From the NCBI GenBank assembly GCA_036898135.1, contig CM072516.1:18244876-18308875 (forward strand): a stretch of 64,000 nt of DNA. The letters run 5' to 3'. Within the stretch, counting starts at the first letter, position 1; each line of letters opens with the position of its first letter. This document shows, one piece after another, positions 33,536 to 46,705 of this stretch. Source of the stretch: Oncomelania hupensis (lineage: Eukaryota > Mollusca > Gastropoda > Littorinimorpha > Pomatiopsidae). Under the pieces are notes generated by a model. It ran no database searches, was not told the origin of the DNA, and saw nothing but the letters and a program-made list of their open reading frames with translations. Position numbers and translations under genes: made by a program.

Positions 33536-34840
33536 TTTAGGTCCATACAGTAATTAGAATGGACTAACCAATAACCAAGTTTGATAGAATTATCTTTCTA
33601 TTGATCTATTTATAAAGAAGACATGCAACCCACCCACCCCTGTCCTCCCTCACAAACCCATCCACCTTCCCACCCCACTAAAAAAAAAATAAAAAAATTT
33701 GCAAATCCAATTCCCACAGAATGTTACAAAGTAAGGGAGGCAAAAATTCAAAAAATACTAGACTTTTCCCTGATTGTTGTAGAAAACATCGTTATCTCCC
33801 TCTACTTGTAGCGCATACCTACAGCGTTAGAATTGGATATCACCTTCATCACTTTCTTCTTCACCACTTTGTCCACTAGTATCACTTTTAGCATCCCCTC
33901 TGTAATCAATGCCAGGCGAACATTGCAAGCGTACTGTAAAATGAAAATATAAGAGGTTTTTCCACCTTAGTTTCATATACTATGTTGTCTACACACTGCG
34001 ACTTTTGAAAGTAGAGGCACGCGTTTGCGTATGTGAGTATGAATGCGTTGTGTGTTGGCACTACGCTATTGTGTAGCAAAGTATAGAAAGAGTTCATGTA
34101 TTTTGGAGAGGATGGTGTTTCAATCATCAGTTAGTATGATTTTTGCAAATTGGCAAAGTTTGTGTATTTAACTCTTTTACTGCCAGATATTATATAACAG
34201 AGTTATTCCCAGTTTAAAAATCTCCAAAACTATTGCAAATGAACATTAAAAATTTTGTGAGCTCAAGGAATAAATGTTGCTATTTTATTTGCATCTACAT
34301 GGATGATTACACCAAAAGTTTTTTTCCCCTGAAGGTCCAGATGCACAATAATAATAATAATTAATAATTTATTTTGTATAGCGCAATTCAAACATAAAAT
34401 GCTTCACAAAGCGCTTGATCACACGCAGCCACACACAGATACACACGCATAATAAATCTATTCTGCATTTAAAAACAAGACAACATGTAAACCTAGTAAA
34501 GGTAACAAACCAACAAATAAAAGTATAAAATCAGTCAATCAATCAATAAACTTATATAAAATAAATGAATAATTTCACATAAAAAATTTAAGAGAGGGAC
34601 GTTAATACCAAAAGAGGCAGATCAACAATGCCTCATCTAAGATGTAAAGTGTAAATGGTGGTGAAATACAGCAGTTTTAAAAGTAGAATAATCGTTAAAT
34701 AACTAAACATCGTTACAACATATGACAGGCCAGATGAAGAGAATAAAAGCTTGTGTAATGGCATTAATCTGGTTTTAAAAGAAAACATATTTGTGATTCA
34801 CATAATAATAGTAACAACACCAATAACAATAATAATAATC

Positions 34841-34874
<34 letters not shown>

Positions 34875-36783
34875 GCAGTTTCTAATTTCATTTACAGTGA
34901 AAACAAGTTAAGAGGGATCAAATGTCATTTAAAAAAGCAAAACAATTTTAAGACAAGTACACGCATACGCACATGCATCCACGTACACACGCATTCACCC
35001 ACACATTCACACACACACACACATTCGCACCCATATTCACACACACCCCTACACACACACATTTCAGGTATCAGCGCAACAGGGTGTCCGCAAGGGAGGA
35101 TGTTCTACAGGTGTAAGAGGAAGAGATAGGTTTTCACACAATAACCTAAAAGCATCATATTTGCAAGATGGAAAGTTAGTTCAATAGATAAAAAGCATCT
35201 GATTAATCGATTTCGTTGTTTGAAAGTCAATCCAAGATGATTCTCGTCGGGGGCAGATAGATCTGCCTCAAAGAGGGTTTCCGAGAGAGGTATGCAATTT
35301 CGTACGTTCACACACCAGCCTAAGTTTTCACTCACAGTTCAAACTGCTTGCTCTCACAGACAAGGGAAGTAGCTTGCTTGTTTATGGTTTAAACCATTTA
35401 AGAACATTGCCTACCTATAACTAAACCTTTTTTTTTTTTTTTAAATTTGTAACTTATTTATTTGAATATTGAATATTTACGTTCTGTATTAAAAATAAAA
35501 TACTGCTGTTCCTAATGATAAAAATAGGGATGCTAAAGAAACTACTGAAATCGTAGGTTTTGCCCTTACACTCTCCCTCTCCCTACCACCACTACTGCCA
35601 GACAATCCCTTTTCCTAAACATAAATAAAGCAATAACAGGAGCATGAGAAATAAAATCAATACAAAAATACCATAAACCCACGCTCAAGCAAGATCATAC
35701 AACACAACAAATCAAATGAACTGTACACTGTTTCTCCACCTCTTCATGATTTTGTTCACCATGAACACTCATTGATTATATTTAACATCTGTCACTGTAT
35801 ATAATCATCTCACATGATTTAACGTCTGTGTTGGTTATATGTGTTAATTGATTCTACCTTGCCCCTATCAACACCATTGACGTATTTACTCCTCACAAAC
35901 CATGATTATAAATGATGCTGCTGTCTTCAATGAATAAATTTTCCCCAAATCTTTTTATTGGATCTTGTTAGTCAGATCTTTTTTTTACAACTTTTCTTTC
36001 CTATTGTTTTTGTTCTTGTCTTCTTTAATTCTCTTTTAATATTTTAATTTGTACTTTCCTTGATTTATTTTCCTTCTCTTTCATTCATGTTGTGATGGTT
36101 GGAGCGTGTGAGTGGCACACATGAGAGAGGTTTGGTGGGTAAGCACAATATTACTTTACTTGATTTGTACATCGATTCATAAATGGAACTAATAAACAAT
36201 ACATGTCTTTTAATTAACGAAGGTTATTTATTTGTTACATAAAAAATCTGCAATTTTTCATAATTTATATAACCATAAAAGTTAGGTCCCACTGTTCGTG
36301 CTTAGGAAGTTTTTGTTTTTTTTTTCTTCTAAGGGTCTGGGGCCATTAGGCATTGATCAGTGGTAATTAATGCAAGGCAGATCGATAAAACTGATGACAT
36401 TTACGTACATTGTACGTATGTGTTTTATATTCCGTGTACACAGCATTGGAGCATGTAGTATAGATTACTACATACAGCTGGTGGTGTTGTGCTCATACTT
36501 ACTGACTTAGCTTGTTGTTTTGACTCTAACTTGGCTAAGAAAACTTGAAGTAATTTACTATTGACTATCAGCATCTGTATATGCAATACATTGGAAGAAC
36601 AATAAAATTTCAGCAACACACGGCCCAAAAAAAAAAAAAAAAAAAAAAAAAGAACAAAGTTGCGTTTGTTTTTGTGCAGTTATACATAATAGTACAGAGA
36701 AGTTTTAGTTTCAAAAATATTACGGTATAGAAGTTTTCTGTTACAAGAATCTTTATTAGCATCACCCATACAGAATTACCACC
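33536..36783. other. Intergenic spacer between MSH5 and MFSD14
   Basis: No conserved gene was found. It contains a repeat end at about 34345-34440 (AATAAT run, then TATAGCGCAATTC and AAAGCGCTTGATCAC, a common mollusc/fish SINE-tail style), an (AAT)n tract at about 34820-34873, a CA-rich tract at 34960-35065, and an A-run at 36627-36651. Confidence 0.5.
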
Positions 36784-36843
36784 ATGAAGGCGAGGCCGCC
36801 TGTACGCGTCCAGTTTCTTCTGCCAGCGATGCCATCCAGACAG
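36784..36843 (+). other. Possible alternative first exon of MFSD14
   Basis: A GC-rich island in AT-rich sequence. ACCACCATGAAGG is a good initiation context. Twenty codons (MKARPPVRVQFLLPAMPSRQ) end exactly at CAG|GTAACA in phase 0, so they could splice in frame to MFSD14 exon 2 at 43064. The peptide resembles nothing I know. It may instead be unrelated. Confidence 0.25.
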
Positions 36844-36999
36844 GTAACACTTTTTTATTTAGGCGTTGGGGGTGGAAGTGTCAAATTTATGTTTGTTGTT
36901 GCTGTTAAATGTATGTTTTTCCACAGTTATTTTAAGTCAAATTGGCACAATTATATAATATCATTTTATTTGTATTCTTTTTTTAAATATTTTGTTTTA

Positions 37000-37000
<1 letters not shown>

Positions 37001-37061
<61 letters not shown>
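37001..37061. repeat. (TA)n microsatellite
   Basis: Pure TA tract upstream of MFSD14 exon 1. Confidence 0.95.
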
Positions 37062-37064
<3 letters not shown>

Positions 37065-37255
37065 GCACATGCATATTTTAATTTGGCTTCAGGCTGAGAC
37101 TTTGGACCTCATATTATTTAACTCACTCTTACAATATTTATTTACTTGGACGTGAACATAACCTGGATAGGAAAACCTATTTTGTGGGCATCAAATTGAG
37201 TGAATATTCCAATATAAATATCTAACTTGATGAGACCTTTAATGAGGGTCTCAGA

Positions 37256-37326
37256 CTTCTTCTTCTTCTTCTTCTTCTTCTTAATTAAATTAACGTCCCC
37301 GGACACATTGAGCGTATAGGGGACTT
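37256..37326. repeat. (CTT)n plus 40-bp dispersed motif
   Basis: A CTT tract is followed by ACGTCCCCGGACACATTGAG and CGTATAGGGGAC. The reverse complement recurs at 44139-44176 inside MFSD14 intron 3. Confidence 0.75.
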
Positions 37327-37887
37327 CGGGTCTCAGACCCTACGTTATAGTGCCTATATAGCCTACTTCTATCCTACCCTGCTCCTACTGTAATATTTAA
37401 CATTTGATTTTATTCTTCACTATTTTAACATTTTCAAAGAACATATAACTTTATTGGTAGAAAAGTCAGCATACAAAGTTGAAACTAATTCATATCCTTT
37501 TCACACAACGTTCATGTCAGTGATTTCTCACCGTGCAGCCCGCTAGACTATAATTTTGTACTAATAGCCAAGGACTAGGCCTACGGGCGGATTGTCTGCT
37601 ACAGGCGTTCTGCAGTGAAGCGACACGTCAATAAAATGTTTTATTTGCAAATGTTTAGAGCAGCGGTGGAAGTATATGTTAAGCTAAGTTGAAACAAATT
37701 ATGTTAATAAAGTAATTTACCTACTGGCCTTTCTGGCAACATTAGACATTAATTATTACGCAACCAAAGCTTATCTCTAACGTGAACTGCGCAACTGCTT
37801 TGGCCAAAAGAAGGTTAAGGTCGTTTATCGGATGAGGAACCTTATGTTTTATACGATGGCATCCAAATAAAGCGACAGATAGCCACT

Positions 37888-40800
37888 ATGGGGAGGAAAA
37901 AGGGAGGTTTGGGCATAGTTTGGGCCAAGAAAAGGGACTTGAAAGATCCGGTGAGTATGAACTGGCGATCACCAGTTTATTTTGTAACAGATAGATTTCA
38001 TTTTTGGCTGACTAGACTGACTAGAAATAGAATGTACACAGTACAGACTTTAACTTAGCACTAGCACTAGCAGATCAAACTAGGCTAAAAGTAAAACTGA
38101 CAACACAAATACTACAACGACGTGTATTTCATCTGGTTAGTTTTTTTCAGAACAGGTTTAGTGATTGAAATGAAATGACTGAAGTATCATACACTTCGCC
38201 CACATATAAGTTATAACGAGCACAGGTATTCCAACTTAGGCCTATTGAGGCTATTCTACCTCCGGTCTGTATATAATAATATATAGCCTATTATATTAGT
38301 CCAAATTAAAGAATATGATTGTTATAATGTTAATTGACTGTTTATTTTTAGTTGAAATCAGCTAAAGATTACTGTTAAAAAGGCCATTAGTCATTACATT
38401 AAAAAAAATTTCTTATACAGTGTATTCCAATTCCTTTCTAATCAATTTAATTATAATACTCAATTTACAATTATATCAAAATATCAAACTCCTACAGTCT
38501 TAGACTAGAGTTTGGTTATGATGCAATATGTTCAAGATATTTGAGGTCATAACGAGAAAATTATGGTAATATTTTTTCCTTTTTAAGTTTCTTTCTTTCT
38601 TCTTTTCTGGTACCCTTTTTTGGGTTGAAAATTAAATTGGGTAAACTATATTTTGTATTTAGAATCATACTATTAATTACTAGTACAGTACTGGAATTAG
38701 TAGTGTTTAAAGAGTTTATAGTGAGTTAGTGTTATATGCTAATTATATACTGATCAACACCAATGTGACAAACAAATCATTGCACAGGATGACACAAATT
38801 TTGTAAGTAATGTGGGTGAACCATTTGGCATATTTAGTTTTTTTTATTTTAATTTTTTACTCACTGTGTGGGCAGACTTGCTGTATGTATGTGTTTGTGT
38901 GTGTGTGTGTGTGTAGTGTAAGAAGTATTTATATCTTAAATCAAATTGTTAGGGGTTTTTCATACCTCAGGACATCTACAAGTACAACTTTTAAGGGTAT
39001 TCATTCCTCCACTATATAAGGAGTACACTACAATGCTTTTGCATTAGGATTTAGTAGTCAGTAAACCATTATATTTAACTTTTTAGTAAGAAGACATTTT
39101 ACTACATGAATGCTAACATTTATGTTCAGTGTTTCAATAAAATTTCAGTATAAAGTATCATATTTCTCCATAGTCATTTTAGTTTTTTGCCATAGGTATT
39201 CAGACTTCTATGTTTATAACGAAAGGCTAATGCTAATAAGGTATGAATGAAATGTTTACGTGATGACCCATATCTGCGAAGTTTTCTGTGCGTTTTCATA
39301 CCCCTGTACACGTATTACAGGCTGACAATCTTTCACTCAGTAGATTTTCATTATGCGATTTGAGTTTCTTTTTTACGTGATATAACCCCCAGTAATATGC
39401 TTTGTGCAAACAAGTGTGTATGTATGGAGAGTCAATATGTGTGTTTGCATGCACATGTTCCTGCAATTGTTGTTGTGGAAATTCTAAGCTATAATTTGTC
39501 TTGCCACATTTACTTGACTCACGTGCATAGCAGTGTGTCTATGTACTCACACCCCCCTTCCTTTCTCCTTCTCCCCCTCCCTCCCCCCCCCCCCCCCCCC
39601 CCCCACCAACAACTTTTTTCCAGATTTTTGCAAATCTGTGCAAGATGAGTTCTAAATAGTCCAACAATGATTTTTTAAAAAGTAAAAAAATTATGTACGT
39701 CCATCAGTCCATCAGTGCAAAAACTTAGTGGCTAAGTACTCAGAGCCTATTTCAACTATCACAACCAAACTTGTACGATGGTGTATACCCATGAGACCTC
39801 GAAAATGATCAGTGAATGAATGACTTCACTTCAAGGTCAAGGTTACAAGATCATCAAATATTAGTTTAAAAAAAACAAAAAACACCAAAAAAAAACAAAC
39901 ACAATTTATCACAAAATTTCACTTTTTATCTATTTTATTAATATTGAACTTATGATTCTTTGATGCATGATAGATATCAGTGAGACACACATACTTTGGA
40001 AATTTGGTCAACCTCATTAGAAGGTCACTGGAGCTGTCCAAAGTCGGTTTGTATAGGTACTTTGAAGTGACCTTGATCCTAAACTATGAGAGATATTAAG
40101 TCCAAACTTGTTGTACTTAGAGAAGATGGATTTACCTTTCATATATTTTCCATTTTTGCGTTGATCTTGTAAGTCAAGGTCATTTTAGGCCTTGCCAAAA
40201 CATTTAAAAAAATAGGCAATTGTACAGTGAAATTGCAGTTTATTTTAACCCATAGTATCTAAAACATCATTGCTGGGGTGGTATAGAAAGTCCGACAGAC
40301 CATCAAACAAGCCATTGTACAACACGATGACATTCTCACAGTGGTGAAAAAACGGAAACTCCTATAGTATGTCCACATCACCAGAACATCAGGCCTTGCA
40401 AAGACCCATGGTGCAAGGAGGCAGAAGAAGAGGGTGACAGAAAAAGAGGTGGGAGAACAAAATTCAAGAATGGACGGCTTGGCACTGAGTGAAGCCATGA
40501 TGGTTTCTGAGGACAGAGAATGATGGAGTACACTGGTTAAATGATCATCTGTTGTGCCCCAACGACTTTCGAGTTACATGATGGAATAAGATAGGATAGG
40601 ATCTAACAACTTCGGGTTATTTTATTAAACATGCATGAGAGATCACGTAAGGGTCAATGTCATCCCAAGATCAAGGTCACTGAAGGGCAAGGTTATCCAA
40701 AAGTCAACCTTTTTATGGCATAATACAAATTTTGCTGTACTTTATTTGATAGTACCTGAGTGTATTTGGAGTTGGAGGTCAATATCATCTCAAGATCAAG

Positions 40801-43800
40801 AGCATAAAAAAGATCAAAGTTGGTATTACTTTGCATTTTAATGCCACTGTTTCATTTTGGGTTTTTTTGGGCTCTCATTTTCCTGTTAAATATTGCAAAT
40901 TCCATAAGGAGCATGTGAGTCATATGGGCTTTGCCATTCTAGTTTTAAATACTTGTGAGTTGTTATTTTGTCAATTCATATTGAGTACGATAGTCTGTGG
41001 GTTTAATCCCATGATAACTGTAGTTTACACTAACTTTTAGATGTGTCTAACTTTGTAGGTAAAGCAGCTTGTAGAGTTTCCTAAAGTTTGTTTTCACTAC
41101 ATGTATCTATAGTTTCACTGTGAATTTGATTGAACACCAAAATATTTATAGATTTGAAAGTAAAGTAACAAAAAATAACACAACTACTATATTCGTTAAA
41201 GGAGCACCAATTATATCTTTTATACATTTTATTGGGGGTACTCTGCTCCCTATCGTGGACAGATTAGTTATTATTATTAGGCTATTAGTATTAACTTTTT
41301 TTAATAGTCTTTAGTTTTCTTTTATTTTCAATATAGCCTCATTTTGTATGTTAAATGCATATATGTGTTCCATACGCAATACCATAACACATTTTTGACT
41401 CACATGTGTGCAGTAGTGCCAGTCCCATGTCTCAATCAAAATTTTGGGTAGATTTTTGCAAATCTACTTGAGATGAGACCTATTTGGTCCTAAAACTATG
41501 TTCTTAGCAGAGCAGTGTTAAATCTCATTTAAATGTGCATGATTGTAATATTGATTCATAAGAGAAAGATTTATCAGTCTTGTAACGTGTTAGTGGAAGT
41601 AAGTCAATTATCATCTCGGACTTGACCTAGTCAAGATTTATCAAAGAACCCATATAGTACTTTCTGTATTTCAAGACTTATTTTGAAATAGTTTGGAATC
41701 AGAACAAGCCAAAATTTTGGTCTGTTGCCGTGTTGGAAGCCATCTCTTTATAAACACTGAACAGGTTTTGACCAAAATTCATAGAAAGATTACCTAGATC
41801 AATGACTTGCCTACCGAGTCATCAGATTTTGCTCTATTTCAAGGTCACTGGAGTCATGTTATAGCTAATCATGTTTTGCTCAATATCTCAAACACGGCTA
41901 ACGTGATTTTGTTGAGATTTGGTACACAGGTACTTCTGATCATGGACCACCCTCCAATAACAGTCGGTCAGTCAGTTGTTCCGAATGTCACTTTTTTGGT
42001 GTAAAGCACACTTTTGGCCTTATCGCAAGAATAACCAAACCGGATGAATTTCTACTTTGCGGATACTGTAACTACTGCTAAGCATGTTAGAACATTTGTA
42101 TTTGTACTTCCTCAAAGGTCGAGGTCATTGTGCTTCACCATTTTCTAAAGCACGTTTTTTGCGCTGTATCTCAAAATCGTCTGAACCTATTTTGATAAGT
42201 TTTTGCTTGCAGGTAGTTCAAACAGTGGACTATCGTTCCATGTTTTCCTTTTGCTTTGTTAGGATAAAGCAGAGTTGCTGCACCACCAAGAAAATTAACA
42301 ACTTCGATAATGTTCATTTTTCGGCTATGTGTGTGAATGTCTAGTCTGGAAATTCATTTGAATGGCTTACCATCTTGTTTTAAATTGATGTCCTAGATTC
42401 ATTGATTCATATTTCCGTATTTTTTATGACTTTCTAACCTTTGTTATTATTTAATATTTGTTGTTCCATTTATTGTTTTATTGACCTACTATTTATGTTT
42501 CACTCGAGAGAAACAAAACAGTGCAGATGTGTGGTTTGAATTGAGATTATATAGTAAATTGTGTCTGCCGTGCAATACTTACTTTAAAATAATGTTGCTA
42601 CTGTAAAGCATATTGCAGAGCTATAGAGCTATATTATTGTATTTTTATCACAATAGTCATCAGGCCATGACAGCTGTCACTGATTGTGTAACCTTTGAAT
42701 TTTCCTTCCTTCCTTCCCTCACCCTTCCTCCCTCCCTCCCTCTCTCCCTCTATCCCTCCCTCCCTCTCTCTCTCTCTCTCTCTCACTCATATCAAACACT
42801 TGTCAAGTTGTATTTTATTTTCTTTTATAGTTTGTTAGTAGTTAATGAATAGACTTGCATTATATAACTGACTTGTTTTCCTACTTGGGAGAAGGGGAGT
42901 GAGAGGTCGCCTGTTTTTGATGAACATGAAAGCAGTTTGGCTGGACTTAGTTTAGTGACAAGAAACCGTGCAACTGACAAACTGTTATCAATAAAGTCAT
43001 GACAGTTGAATTTATTGAGTAAAGACTGTTTCGAAATCACTAATAATTTTGATTGTTATGCAGGCCTCTGGCTTGGGACAGGCTAGTACTTACCATGCCT
43101 TGGTTGTCATTTTCCTCGAGTTTTTCGCCTGGGGTCTTCTCACAAGCCCAGTCATCAGTGTAAGAATGATTGTTAAATTATTGTTGTGGATAACATCTTG
43201 TTGTTGGTAACCAGATACATGTAGTAACTGCTGCTTTTCATTAAATTAGCCCTGCCGTTAGGGTAGTTAAATTATTTTGTTGATAAAACTATGTTTGGCA
43301 TTGCTATCATATCGCTTAAGCCGACAGATGTGAATTTACTTCTCTTTTTGTATAGTGTCACCAGCATATTGATAAATTATTTGATGTGTGGTTTCATTCA
43401 AAATGTAAATTTTGGGAGAGACAGGAATATGAGTGTGATTGTTGAAATCTGTCAAATATCAGCAGAAGTACATGTTTAGATAAAAACATATCAATTGGCA
43501 GATATGCAGCATTTTGATTAAACCTGTAAAATACTGTGGAATATCACAGAAATGCAATGTCTACAGAAGTATTGTATTACCTACTATATCTATACTATAT
43601 TTGGGGTGACTTTCATTAAGTGTCCAGTATACAAATCTGAATCTGAATAATACATGTGTATAGTTATGGGTAAGAACTTTGCCTGTCAGTGCATATATCG
43701 TTAATAGATTCAAAATACAACAGAAGTTGAGTTCAACTTGACGAACAGTCAATAATTATTCTTTTATCGTGTTAAATCTATTTCATTGATTTATTAAATA

Positions 43801-46705
43801 TTGTAGTAGTAATAAAAAAAAAGAATAGTTTATAAAATAGTTTTCTAAATCTCTTTTCAGATTTTAAATGAGACATTCCCAAAGCACACATTTCTTATGA
43901 ATGGCTTGATACAAGGAGTCAAGGTAATTTAATTCTGTTTAAATAAATTACATGTTTTATTTTTGCACTTGCTCACATGGTTGACAAGTTTTGAAACTAT
44001 GAAAATCAGCATGTCTTCTTTTTGACCTATAAATTTAAGGGTGAGTTTGCTGTGTGATTGAACTGTTTTATCCCCTGTCTGATTGGTTGTTCTCTAGTGA
44101 TAATAACATGTGCATATGATATAATCTACAATATGCCCGTCCCCTATACGCTTAATGTGTCCGGGGACGTAAATTTTACTTTAAAATTTTTTTTTTTTTA
44201 AATCTACAATGTTTGAATGATCAATCTTCCCTTTGAATACTCAGTACCATTCACTTTATAATTCTGCCTGTTTGTTGACACTGGTAAAAGATATTTTGTA
44301 GTTGATATCTGTTACCATGTTGGTTATACTTATAGTGTTTGGAGATGTTGGATACCTTCCCCTTGCTTTCCTCTGCCATTGTATTGTGTGGACCTTATAG
44401 TGCATTTCTGTAATTTGTAAGGTATTTGAAGTACAATAGTAGAAACTTGCGTTTGACTCACATGTGCGCAGCAATGGGAGTATATGTATTTACTCCCAAA
44501 CCAACATGTTCTCAATTTTTTTTAGGGTTGTGCAAGGTGAGTGTTCAAGGCAAAAATAGTCAAAATTTATGCATGATCTTTTCCATTCATTCATATATTT
44601 TGTTCTGCCTGAATGAATACAGTAACAACAGTTTAATGCATACCTGCTTATGTAATGAAGGTTGAGATAAATTAAATGTCTAATTTTTTTTGTGTAAACA
44701 TGGGGACAATAAATTATCTTGCATTTTGTAAATAGGCCTTTCTTGTTCTCTCAGGGAATGCTGTCTTTCCTGAGTGCCCCGTTGATAGGAGCCTTGTCGG
44801 ACGTGTGGGGAAGGAAGCCATTTCTGCTCCTTACTGTCACGTTCACTTGTGCCCCCATCCCACTCATGCACCTTAGTGTCTGGTATGATCGCATTTTATT
44901 TTATTTTATAATTTTTCATACTAAAAGTTTTCTATCGTGTTGTCAACAATTTAGTTTAGGAGAAGGTTCATTTACTGAACACTGGATAATTGTGCATAAA
45001 AGAACTCTTTTAAGTAAACCTTCAATTAGAGTTCCTTTTCTGCGAAACTATTTGCTTGATTTTGTGCTTTTAGCTAATGTGTACTGAATCAAGGAATGAT
45101 TTTTCAGTACAAATCTTCTTTTTGTGTTTCACATTGCTGGCTAATGGAAGCTTAGAAAAAATCTTAACGCTCTTTGCTTTTTAAAAAAAAAACGTTATGT
45201 CCTGTGCCTATTGATACATTCTAGTGCAAGGGTGGTACAGGGATGTAGTGGTCTGTGCACACGCTAGCAATGTTTCATGTTAAGCAACATCGGGGAAGGG
45301 TTGGTACTTGGATGTGGACAGTGCTTGAAAGGCAACCATCAAAGGACACAAAAAGATTGAAACAAGCACACAACACACCCCAGCCAATGCGTATGTGGAT
45401 CTGTTTAGAACTGGGGAAGTTAAAGCAGGTTAAACTGACCTTTGAGAAAAGGGAGGTGATAAACGTTTTCTCCTTCTATCCCCTCCCTCCATCGACCGAA
45501 ATGTTACGGGATACACCTTTACCTAGTGTATTATGTGGTATAGTTCAAATGATATAGTAGGTAGGGTACCCTGATGTAATACTGACATATTTTTTCCGCG
45601 TTTGCCTTTCTCAGGTGGTACTTTGCCATGCTGTCAATATCTGGAATTTTCTCAGTCACCTTCAGTGTTGTTTTTGCCTTTGTGGCTGACGTCACCACTG
45701 ATGAAGACCGCAGTGCTGCTTATGGCTTGGTAATTCATATAGAGGTTCATTTGATTCCCTTTGATGTTGGGTAGCCTGGCTTGAGTTTGAGCCTGCCATG
45801 AGCAGATAAGATTTAGATTTTTTAAAAGATTTTAATGCTTTATTGTCCCTTTTTATCGGGAAATTCTGGGCCGCCTCCCTTGTGGAAGGCGTAGTCGCAG
45901 CCTGTGGCGCGCCCAAACCCAACCTACCTAACATTAGTTGTGATTTTTGAAATTTTTAGAAATTCTTTAAATCGAAATGTTTTGAAATTTTGCTGGGGGA
46001 GCAAACCGGAGTACCCGGAGAAAACCCCCGAGACGTTGCCCGAGTCGAAAGTAAAATAATATTCGGAGAAACATAACGCCCCGATGCAGGATCGAACCCA
46101 CACCTGTCAGTCGCCATTGGTTTCTGGCCTGTGGACAAGGCAAGTTAGTCCCGCCTTAGCCCACTTGGCCACAACGCTCGCATAAAGCGCAATTTAAGAA
46201 GAATTCAATTGAACAATGTTGTATGATGCGTTAATTGCTAAACTATTGAGTTCTTGGTGTCTTTTTACTCTAACGAGGCCTGCCCGATGTTGCACATTTA
46301 TTATTTATTGCACATCTTTCTCCTCTTTTGTTTTGTTTTTCTTATTATCTTCTTCCTTCCTTCATTTGTTCTTATTTATGTTCATTGACCGCCTAAATAG
46401 TTTCGTTACTTTGGCAGTTTGTGAATCAAAATTACTACTACTTTACATTAAATTGAATGTTATTTTCTCTTTGCTATCCGTTGCAGGTGTCCGCCACATT
46501 TGCTGCCAGTCTGGTCACTAGTCCAGCTTTAGGAGCATACCTACAAGACCTGTATAGCGAGACTGTGGTGATATGGATAGCCACAGCAGTAGCATTGCTG
46601 GATGTTGTCTTCATCATGGTTGCTGTGCCCGAGTCCCTGCCGGAGAAGCTACGACCTGCCAGCTGGGGATCAGCGATTTCTTGGGATAAAGCGGATCCCT
46701 TTGGC
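37888..46705 (+). CDS. MFSD14: MFSD14 exons 1-6: N-terminal half of transporter
   Basis: Exons: 37888-37950, 43064-43159, 43861-43923, 44755-44882, 45615-45729, 46487-46705. Exon 1 encodes a basic cytosolic leader (MGRKKGG and AKKRDLKDP) and ends at CCG|GTGAGT in phase 0; it sits in a GC-richer patch consistent with a promoter-proximal exon. Exon 2 encodes helix 1 and exon 3 the loop to helix 2. Exon 4 spans helix 2 with motif A and starts helix 3. Exon 5 has WWYFAMLSISGIFSVTFSVV and the TTDEDRSAAYGL loop. Exon 6 (73 codons) covers helices 5-6 and the long central loop ending SAISWDKADPFG. Intron 1 is about 5.1 kb and carries two R1 copies and a LINE fragment. Confidence 0.9.

Noticed and set aside
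34345..35065. CRISPR-like or regular repeat array
   Set aside because: AAT and CA simple repeats without a constant repeat and unique spacers; the genome is eukaryotic.
45255..45557. 100-codon frame in MFSD14 intron 4
   Set aside because: It lies over the 5S-like SINE and shows no conserved protein pattern.
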